Assembly (NCBI GenBank): GCA_964400285.1
Contig: CAYNTK010000021.1
Span: forward strand, 1-5,149
Reading direction: 5' to 3'
Length of the DNA: 5,149 nt
From: FEN-1279 sp964400285
GTDB taxonomy: Bacteria > Bacteroidota > Ignavibacteria > Tepidaquicellales > Tepidaquicellaceae
The first letter of the stretch is position 1, and each line of letters opens with the position of its first letter. Both the position numbers and the translations under genes were made by a program. A model generated the notes under the pieces. It did not search any database, was not told the origin of the DNA, and was given only the letters and a program-made list of their open reading frames with translations. Shown one piece after another: positions 1-5,149 of this stretch.

Positions 1-10
1 TTTTGTATAT

Positions 11-50
11 TCTGTCCAAAATATTTTTTTAAATACTTATTTTGGACAGA
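11..50. repeat. Perfect 13-bp inverted repeat upstream of the M16 cluster
   Basis: The arm TCTGTCCAAAATA (11-23) is exactly complementary to TATTTTGGACAGA (38-50), with a 14-base A/T-rich loop between them. The stem contains G/C pairs, so it is unlikely to be a chance product of AT-richness. There is no T-run directly after the right arm, and none after the left arm on the minus strand, so it is not a canonical rho-independent terminator. It lies about 80 bases before the first gene. It could be an operator for a dimeric regulator, an mRNA hairpin or terminator of a gene lying to the left, or fused terminal repeats of a small mobile element. The palindrome is certain; its role is unknown. Confidence 0.85.
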
Positions 51-94
51 TGTGAATAAAAGGTGATTTTTTATTTCCCTTTTCCCCTGTATCT

Positions 95-100
95 TATAAT
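95..100 (+). promoter_or_regulatory. Candidate -10 box for the M16 operon (weak)
   Basis: A perfect TATAAT hexamer lies 31 bases before the ATG of the first M16 gene. The region 16-18 bases upstream (around 71-77) is T-rich and has no good TTGACA match, and there is no extended -10 TGn. Transcription would start near 107 and give a short leader. In such AT-rich DNA a TATAAT is weak evidence. If the organism is a member of the Bacteroidota, its main sigma factor would prefer a different -7 element (TAnnTTTG), and only a poor match (TATATTGT, 103-110) is present. Confidence 0.25.
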
Positions 101-130
101 TTTATATTGTAACTTAAACATATTTTTTTT

Positions 131-1375
131 ATGATTGATTTTGTTGAGTTTAAATTAGGTAACGGATTGCATTGCATTTTACACCGTGATTCTTTTAAAC
201 CTATCGTTAATCTTATGGTAGGTTATAAAGTCGGCTCCCGTGATGAATTCCCCGGTAAAAGAGGTATAGCACACCTGTTCGAACATCTTATGTTTCAGGG
301 TTCAATGCACATAAAAAAAGGTGAACACTTCGATTTCGTTCAAAAAGCAGGTGGGTACTGTAATGCATTTACGAATCAGGATATGACTGTTTATTACGAA
401 ACTCTTCCTTCTAATAATCTTGAAATTGGACTTTGGTTAGAAGCTGATAGAATGAATTCACTCGATTTATCTGAAGAAAATCTTCAGAATCAAAAAAATG
501 TCGTTATTCAAGAAAAATTGCAAAATTACGATAATGCACCTTATGGCTCTGCTATAATTAATATGTTAAAAATATTATTTGAAAATTCTTCTTATGAATC
601 TGCTACTATCGGGAATGAAGAGGATATTAATTTATTCAGTAAATCTGAAGCAGATGATTTCCATTTCAATTATTATTCACCCCAAAATTCTGCTATCATT
701 ATTTCTGGTGACTTAGATTATTCTGAAACATTAAATAAAATTGAAAATTATTTCGGAAGTATAAATAAAGGGAAAAAGTTAAATCGTAAATTTATTAAAG
801 GTGTATCTCTAAAAGCGGATAGAAGAATAAAAATTTTTGATAACATTAAATTACCTGTTTTATACTTTTGCTATCCAATTCCCGAAATCGGGAGTAAAGG
901 ATTTTATACTCTTGAGTATTTTACTAATATATTAGCAAATGATAGAAGTAGTAGATTGTATAATAATCTTGTTTATGATAAAAAAATTTTGAAATCTATT
1001 AATGCTATTAAATACCAATTCCAATATGCAGGGATATTTATAATTTCTGCTGTTGCATTTCCCGAAACCGATTTAATTAATGCTGAAAAAGAAATTTTAA
1101 ACGAAATCAAAAATTTTGTTGAAAACGGTATCAAAGAAGATGAATATCAAAAAATTAAAAATAAAATTGAATTTGCTTTTAATACTAATCTTTTATCGTT
1201 GCAAAATGTAAACCTTGATTTATTCAGTAATTGGTTTTTCTTTGATGATACTGCAAGAGTAAATACTAATATTGAAAAATTTTTATCAGTTACTAAAGAT
1301 GATATTATTGATACTGTTAGACAATACATTTTTAAAGTTCCTAAATTATTATTAACATATTTACCAAAAAAATAA
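131..1375 (+). CDS. M16B family zinc metallopeptidase, catalytic subunit (A)
   Basis: This 414-residue protein has the usual M16B length, with two homologous alpha/beta domains (about residues 1-190 and 200-400). The inverted zinc motif is complete: H48-L-F-E51-H52, with the third ligand E128 after 75 residues, the spacing expected for active members. The N-domain ends in a typical 'ISGD' strand (191-194). The Arg/Tyr pair used by many M16 C-domains to hold substrate is missing; the aligned positions are V281 and K288. It is therefore probably the zinc-bearing half of a heterodimer that degrades or trims peptides. No signal peptide is visible, as the N-terminus enters the first conserved strand (VEFKLGNGL) at once, so a cytosolic location is inferred. 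An in-frame TAA at 110-112 leaves ATG 131 as the first good start. It is preceded by eight T residues and has no Shine-Dalgarno. It is first in the cluster and a divergent tandem paralogue of the next gene. The substrate is unknown. Confidence 0.93.
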   Translation: MIDFVEFKLGNGLHCILHRDSFKPIVNLMVGYKVGSRDEFPGKRGIAHLFEHLMFQGSMHIKKGEHFDFVQKAGGYCNAFTNQDMTVYYETLPSNNLEIGLWLEADRMNSLDLSEENLQNQKNVVIQEKLQNYDNAPYGSAIINMLKILFENSSYESATIGNEEDINLFSKSEADDFHFNYYSPQNSAIIISGDLDYSETLNKIENYFGSINKGKKLNRKFIKGVSLKADRRIKIFDNIKLPVLYFCYPIPEIGSKGFYTLEYFTNILANDRSSRLYNNLVYDKKILKSINAIKYQFQYAGIFIISAVAFPETDLINAEKEILNEIKNFVENGIKEDEYQKIKNKIEFAFNTNLLSLQNVNLDLFSNWFFFDDTARVNTNIEKFLSVTKDDIIDTVRQYIFKVPKLLLTYLPKK

Positions 1376-1378
1376 GTG
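1373..1378 (+). other. In-frame stop/restart junction (TAA then GTG)
   Basis: The TAA that ends M16 gene A (1373-1375) is followed without a gap by the GTG that starts M16 gene B (1376-1378), and both genes are in the same frame. Only this one stop codon separates two complete peptidase units. There is no Shine-Dalgarno upstream, only the A-rich stretch accaaaaaaa, so gene B is probably translated by coupled termination-reinitiation. Read-through would yield one protein of 834 residues, close to the length of four-domain M16 enzymes. Confidence 0.7.
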
Positions 1379-2635
1379 ATAGAAAATCTCAAATTAGATA
1401 TAAAAGAATTTGAACTAAATAATGGTTTGGTAGTTATTATGTCAAAGAAAAATACATTACCAATAGTTTCAATGAATATGACATTTCATGTTGGCTCTAA
1501 AGATGAAATTATAGGCAAAACAGGAATTGCACACTTGTTAGAGCATTTAATGTTTGAAGGGTCACCAAATACTGGTAAAGGTGAGTTCGATGAAATCCTA
1601 AATAAAAACGGAGGCGACAGCAATGCATATACTTCTTGGGATTTAACAGGATATTATGTCGTTTTACCTTCGAGTAAACTTGAATTGGCGTTCTGGCTTG
1701 ATTCCGATAGGTTAGCAGGTTTTAATATATCTGAAGATAGTTTTCAAATACAAAAATCTGTTGTACTTGAAGAAAAACTTCAGATGATTGATAATACACC
1801 TTATGGCACGGTTGAAGAAGAAAGCTCTAAAAGATTATTTAAAAATAGTGGATATAGATGGCCAATTATTGGTTATAAAGAAGACATTGTAAATCTCAAA
1901 CTTACAGATATTAAAGAATTTTTTTATAAATATTATAGACCAAATAACGCAGTCTTAAGTATTGTTGGGGATATTGACTATATCGAAACTGAAAAGTTAA
2001 TTAAAAAATATTATGGTGATATTGTTAGTTCTGAAATACCGAAAAGGAAAGATTACATAGACGATTTTTTAAAATTAGAAAAAAAAGATATTATTAAAAG
2101 TAATGTAAATTTGCCTGGTAAATTTTTATTCTACCTAATTCCTAAAATAGGAAGTAAAGAATATTATGAATTGAAAATATTGAATAATATTTTATCTTCG
2201 GGTGAAAGCTCACTTCTATATAATGAACTTATTTATAATCTTAAAATTGCATACGAAGTTGAATCTTTTTTATATGGCATGGAACATATTAGCATTTTTT
2301 TCGTTAATATTATTGCAAGCAATGGTGTAAGCCCAGAGGAATTAGAATTAGAATTTGACAAGATTATTGACAATATTAAAAATGGAAAATTTTCTGATGA
2401 AGATTTGATGAAAGCAAAAAATAAATTAGAAACAAATTTTTATACAAATTTAAATTCTTCGATTTTTTTATCTGAAAAATTATCGGAATATAAAATATTT
2501 TTCAATGATTACGAAAAATTTTTTGGTGAAATAAAAATATATGAGAATATTACAAAAAAAGATATTATTAATATAGCAAAACATTATTTGAATAAAGAAC
2601 AAAGAGTAAATTTAAGTTATATACCAAAAGAATAA
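1376..2635 (+). CDS. M16B family zinc metallopeptidase, catalytic subunit (B)
   Basis: This 419-residue two-domain M16B peptidase has an intact metal site: H53-L-L-E56-H57 and E133 after 75 residues. The N-domain strand 'IVGD' is at 196-199. At the C-domain Arg/Tyr positions it has I286 and Y293, so the arginine is missing, as in gene A. The two proteins align along their whole length, sharing blocks such as GIAHL-EHLMF-GS, EEKLQ/QEKLQ, TPYG/APYG and a final Y(L/I)PK, so the pair arose by an old tandem duplication. The GTG start is chosen because the next ATG (1439) would remove the conserved first strand (FELNNGLVVI). No signal peptide is seen, so a cytosolic site is inferred. It abuts gene A with no spacer and lies 2 bp before gene C, so the three are almost certainly co-transcribed. 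It probably pairs with protein C or possibly with A. The substrate is unknown. Confidence 0.93.
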   Translation: MIENLKLDIKEFELNNGLVVIMSKKNTLPIVSMNMTFHVGSKDEIIGKTGIAHLLEHLMFEGSPNTGKGEFDEILNKNGGDSNAYTSWDLTGYYVVLPSSKLELAFWLDSDRLAGFNISEDSFQIQKSVVLEEKLQMIDNTPYGTVEEESSKRLFKNSGYRWPIIGYKEDIVNLKLTDIKEFFYKYYRPNNAVLSIVGDIDYIETEKLIKKYYGDIVSSEIPKRKDYIDDFLKLEKKDIIKSNVNLPGKFLFYLIPKIGSKEYYELKILNNILSSGESSLLYNELIYNLKIAYEVESFLYGMEHISIFFVNIIASNGVSPEELELEFDKIIDNIKNGKFSDEDLMKAKNKLETNFYTNLNSSIFLSEKLSEYKIFFNDYEKFFGEIKIYENITKKDIINIAKHYLNKEQRVNLSYIPKE

Positions 2636-2637
2636 AA

Positions 2638-4020
2638 ATGAATATTGATTTTTCTTATTTAGATCGTTCCAAACCACCTATAGTAAGCGAAGCAAAGGAT
2701 TTTAAGTTTCCTGAATACTATGAAGAAAAATTACCGAATGGCATAAAAGTTTTTGTTGTCGAAGACAGAAAAATTCCAATTATCACTGCTAAGTTTGTTA
2801 TTAAAGCTGGAGCTTATAATGATGAAATTTTTGGAATTGATAAGTCAGGTCTTTCTTCTTTAACATCAGATTTATTAATAAAAGGAACTAATAAAAATAA
2901 TGCAGTTAAGATTGCTAAAGAGATAGATTATTATGGTGCAAATATCTCGAGCGGTTGTGATTACGATTTTTCATTTTTAAATTTGTCCTCTCTTGAAAAA
3001 TATTTCCCTAAATTATTCGATGTAGCTTGTGAATTATTAACTGAATCCGAATTCTTCGAAGATGAAATAGGACGCGAAAAATTGCAAATTGAAAATTCTC
3101 TTTTATCTTATCTTGATGAAGGAAGCTTTTTATCAGAAAGGGGATTTAAAAAATGTGTTTATAAAAATTCACCATACAGATTTAATATAGAAGGAAATAT
3201 TAAGTCTATCAAAGGTTTAAATAGAAAACTTATTTTAAATTTTTTTGAAAAGTTCTATAAACCTGAAAATTTAATTATAGCTATTATTGGTGATATCGAA
3301 AGGGATAAAGCAATTTCGTTAATTCAAGCAAAGTTTAATAATTGGAATAAAAAAAGTGATATAATTACAAAAGAATATAGTGAATCCTTAAATACAGATG
3401 TAAAAGTAATAGCAGTTGAAAAAAGAGGTGCAGTCCAATCCGATATTATGGTTGGTCATTTGGGAGTAAAAAGAAAAACCCCGGATTTTATTCCTTTGTT
3501 AGTAATGAACACACTACTTGGTGGTTTTTTTACATCGAGAATAAATAAAAATCTAAGAGAAGTAAATGGATATACATATGGAGCAAGGTCATATTTTAAC
3601 TTCAGAAAAAATCTCGGTGATTTTTGTATCGAAACTAATGTTGAAAACCAATTAACATATAAAGCCATTAAAGAAATTATTTTCGAACTCGATAAGTTGA
3701 AAAATGAAAATATTTCGGAAGATGAATTAAATACAGTAAAAAAATACTTAACGGGTAGTTTTCCTCTGCAACTCGAAACGCCACATTCTGTGGCAAACAA
3801 AATTATAAATTTGGAATTATTCGACATTGAGAAAAATTTTTACGATACTTATATTTCACAAATAAATTCTGTTACTATTCAAGATGTAAGAAATGTTGCT
3901 GAAAAATATATCCACTCGGATAAATTAGTTATCTCGATTGCAGGAAATATAGAAATTATTAAACAAACTATGGAACAATTTGCGGATGTTGAGGTAATAG
4001 ATAATATCGAAGAACTTTGA
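2638..4020 (+). CDS. M16B family non-catalytic partner subunit (C)
   Basis: This 460-residue M16 protein has lost the active site. Where genes A and B have HLxEH it reads S74-L-T-S77-D78 inside an otherwise conserved frame (G71-L...IKGT), and the third glutamate appears to be replaced as well (around S154, alignment approximate). It keeps the N-domain 'IIGD' strand (216-219) and, in the C-domain, the SRINKNLRE-GYTYG block with R307 and Y314 seven residues apart. These match the Arg/Tyr substrate-holding pair of non-catalytic M16 subunits and of the C-terminal half of insulin-degrading enzyme. The family role is to complete the closed chamber and bind substrate for a zinc-bearing partner, here most likely A and/or B. 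The N-terminus (DRSKPPIVSEAKDFKFPEYYEEKLPNG) resembles periplasmic Bacteroidota members, yet it has no signal peptide. ATG lies 2 bp after the stop of gene B in an A-rich context, suggesting coupling. A catalytic role is very unlikely. Confidence 0.92.
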   Translation: MNIDFSYLDRSKPPIVSEAKDFKFPEYYEEKLPNGIKVFVVEDRKIPIITAKFVIKAGAYNDEIFGIDKSGLSSLTSDLLIKGTNKNNAVKIAKEIDYYGANISSGCDYDFSFLNLSSLEKYFPKLFDVACELLTESEFFEDEIGREKLQIENSLLSYLDEGSFLSERGFKKCVYKNSPYRFNIEGNIKSIKGLNRKLILNFFEKFYKPENLIIAIIGDIERDKAISLIQAKFNNWNKKSDIITKEYSESLNTDVKVIAVEKRGAVQSDIMVGHLGVKRKTPDFIPLLVMNTLLGGFFTSRINKNLREVNGYTYGARSYFNFRKNLGDFCIETNVENQLTYKAIKEIIFELDKLKNENISEDELNTVKKYLTGSFPLQLETPHSVANKIINLELFDIEKNFYDTYISQINSVTIQDVRNVAEKYIHSDKLVISIAGNIEIIKQTMEQFADVEVIDNIEEL

Positions 4021-4045
4021 AATAAATTTTGAAAATTAATATCTT

Positions 4046-5035
4046 ATGATGTCAAATAACAATATTACAGATTCTGACCTTATTCACAGGTTGAACGATA
4101 AATATATTAAACTTAGAAATGAAATATCTAAAGTAATTGTTGGTCAGGATAATATTATTGAACAAATTATAATTTCAATTTTATCCAGAGGACATTGTCT
4201 ATTAATAGGTGTTCCCGGTTTGGCTAAAACTTTAATAGTCAAAACCATATCCGAAGTTCTCGGAGTTAAATTCAGCAGAATTCAATTTACACCAGATTTA
4301 ATGCCATCGGATATCACAGGAACGGAGATATTCGATAGCGACGGAAGTGACGGAAAGAAATTTAAGTTTATTAAAGGTCCCGTCTTTGCAAATATAATAT
4401 TAGCTGACGAGATAAATAGAACTCCGCCAAAAACTCAATCGGCTTTACTTGAAGCTATGCAAGAGCATAAAGTCACCGCGGCGGGAACCACTTATACTTT
4501 GGAGGGGCCATTCTTTGTCCTTGCAACTCAAAATCCAATCGAGCAGGAAGGTACATATCCTTTGCCTGAAGCCCAACTTGATAGATTTATGTTTAATCTC
4601 TGGCTTGATTATCCTAGTGAATCAGAAGAAATCGAAATCGTAAAAAAAACAACAGGTATGTATATCCCCGATGTAAAAATTATTTTTACAAAACAGGAAA
4701 TACTTGAATTTCAGGATTTGGTTAGAAAAGTTCCAGTTGCAGATGAAGTAATTAAATACACTGTAGAAATCGTTTCTAAATCCAGACCAAACAATAATAA
4801 CTCACCTAAATATATTAAAGATTATATCAGTTGGGGTGCTGGTCCTCGTGCATCTCAATACCTAATTTTAGGTGCTAAAGCATTATCCGCATTAAACGGA
4901 AAATTTTCTCCAAATATTGAAGATGTTAAAAAGGTTTCAAAATCGGTTTTAAGACACCGTCTGATTCCTAATTTTAACGCCGAAGCTGATAATATAAATA
5001 TACTCGAAATTATTGAAAATCTTTTCGGATTATAA
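4046..5035 (+). CDS. moxR: MoxR-family AAA+ ATPase
   Basis: This 329-residue protein has the usual MoxR length and a complete set of AAA+ motifs: Walker A G55-V-P-G-L-A-K61-T62, Walker B IILAD121-E122, sensor 1 in ATQN163P, a probable arginine finger in LDR180F, and sensor 2 in GAGPR268AS within the C-terminal lid domain (about 245-315). The 'DEINRTPPKTQSALLEAMQE' and 'EQEGTYPLPEAQLDRF' stretches are diagnostic of MoxR. MoxR proteins form hexameric rings that act as chaperones, usually with DUF58 and von Willebrand factor A proteins, in metal-centre insertion, envelope stress or complex assembly. It starts 25 bp after M16 gene C with no clear terminator between, so co-transcription is likely. 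Two adjacent ATGs (4046 and 4049) are both possible, and there is no Shine-Dalgarno. Usual partner genes are not seen; the 114 bases downstream are non-coding. The family is certain, the role here is not. Confidence 0.95.
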   Translation: MMSNNNITDSDLIHRLNDKYIKLRNEISKVIVGQDNIIEQIIISILSRGHCLLIGVPGLAKTLIVKTISEVLGVKFSRIQFTPDLMPSDITGTEIFDSDGSDGKKFKFIKGPVFANIILADEINRTPPKTQSALLEAMQEHKVTAAGTTYTLEGPFFVLATQNPIEQEGTYPLPEAQLDRFMFNLWLDYPSESEEIEIVKKTTGMYIPDVKIIFTKQEILEFQDLVRKVPVADEVIKYTVEIVSKSRPNNNNSPKYIKDYISWGAGPRASQYLILGAKALSALNGKFSPNIEDVKKVSKSVLRHRLIPNFNAEADNINILEIIENLFGL

Positions 5036-5074
5036 AATATTTTTTGTAATTATTTAATGATTATTTTACTCTTC

Positions 5075-5102
5075 CTAACAAATAAAAATCTTTATTTATT
5101 AG
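5075..5102. repeat. AT-rich hairpin downstream of the MoxR gene, possible transcript end
   Basis: CTAACAAATAAA (5075-5086) pairs with TTTATTTATTAG (5091-5102) around a 4-base AATC loop, 11 of 12 positions matching; the single mismatch is C5079 against A5098. It begins 39 bases after the MoxR stop codon and could protect or end the operon mRNA. There is no T-run after the right arm and the stem is almost all A-T pairs, so it is not a standard intrinsic terminator. In DNA this AT-rich a chance hairpin is also possible. Confidence 0.45.
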
Positions 5103-5149
5103 CGTTCAAAAAAGTGTGTAAATAGAATAGCCTATAAAAAAAGAGTCTC
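5103..5149. mobile_element. Possible edge of an insertion sequence (IS256-like), cut by the window end
   Basis: No coding sequence is visible here. The text AAAAAAGTGTGTAAAT (5108-5123), read on the minus strand as ATTTACACACTTTTTT, resembles the terminal repeats of IS256-family elements, which often carry a TTTACACA-type core. An element would extend to the right, beyond base 5149. This rests on memory of a short motif, with no transposase and no second terminal repeat in view. It may equally be ordinary intergenic DNA or the promoter region of the next gene. Confidence 0.2.

Noticed and set aside
61..67. AGGTGAT as a Shine-Dalgarno for the first gene
   Set aside because: It lies more than 60 bases before the ATG, with an in-frame stop at 110-112 between them, and no start codon follows at a usable distance.
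1147..1392. Minus-strand open frame of 81 codons
   Set aside because: It lies opposite the conserved C-terminal part of M16 gene A and the start of gene B, and has no recognisable domain; it is a shadow of the real genes.
2860..2895. Possible zinc motif in M16 gene C
   Set aside because: The aligned positions are S74, S77 and D78 rather than His, Glu and His, and no other HxxEH or HExxH occurs in the protein, so it is not called catalytic.
3456..3827. Minus-strand open frame of 123 codons
   Set aside because: It is wholly opposite the conserved C-domain of M16 gene C, including the Arg/Tyr block, and shows no family features of its own.
4025..4037. AATTTT-G-AAAATT palindrome between M16 gene C and MoxR
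   Set aside because: It is purely A/T apart from the centre, with 6-base arms and a 1-base spacer that cannot form a hairpin; such matches are expected by chance in this AT-rich DNA, and it does not support a terminator or an operator.
4449..4643. Plus-strand open frame of 64 codons in another frame
   Set aside because: It sits inside the MoxR gene over the sensor 1 and arginine-finger region, which is under strong protein constraint; it is a frame shadow.
1..5149. CRISPR arrays, tRNA or rRNA genes, riboswitches
   Set aside because: No regularly spaced repeats, cloverleaf-like segments or conserved RNA blocks were seen; nearly all of the window is protein coding.

Overview
The window is one compact plus-strand gene cluster from a strongly AT-rich bacterium. 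It holds three consecutive M16B (insulinase/mitochondrial-processing-peptidase-like) zinc-peptidase family genes, followed by a MoxR-family AAA+ ATPase. The start codons lack clear Shine-Dalgarno sequences and sit in A- or T-rich leaders. The third M16 protein opens with a 'DRSKPP...FPEYYEEKLPNGIKV' type N-terminus that resembles Bacteroidota/Ignavibacteria-type M16 proteins. A member of the Bacteroidota-Chlorobi-Ignavibacteria (FCB) group is therefore the best guess, but it is an inference and not a proven placement.

Layout: bases 1-130 are non-coding and hold a perfect 13-bp inverted repeat (11-23/38-50) and a weak promoter candidate (TATAAT at 95-100). M16 gene A (131-1375) and M16 gene B (1376-2635) both carry a complete HxxEH-X75-E zinc site. 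They lie in the same reading frame with only one TAA between them, and the GTG start of B directly abuts that stop. M16 gene C (2638-4020) follows 2 bp later. It has lost all of the zinc ligands but keeps the Arg/Tyr pair typical of non-catalytic M16 partner subunits. After 25 bp comes the MoxR ATPase (4046-5035). Bases 5036-5149 are non-coding, with an AT-rich hairpin (5075-5102) and a tail that may be the edge of an insertion sequence.

How the genes may work together: M16B enzymes act as dimers that enclose a peptide-degrading chamber, often with one zinc-bearing subunit and one substrate-binding subunit. Here A and B have the metal site without the Arg/Tyr pair, and C has the pair without the metal site. 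C is therefore the natural shared partner for A and/or B. None of the three has a recognisable signal peptide, so the complex is probably cytosolic. The MoxR protein is a chaperone-type ATPase. Its link to the peptidases rests only on gene order and short spacing. Its usual DUF58 and von Willebrand factor A partner genes are not seen before the window ends.
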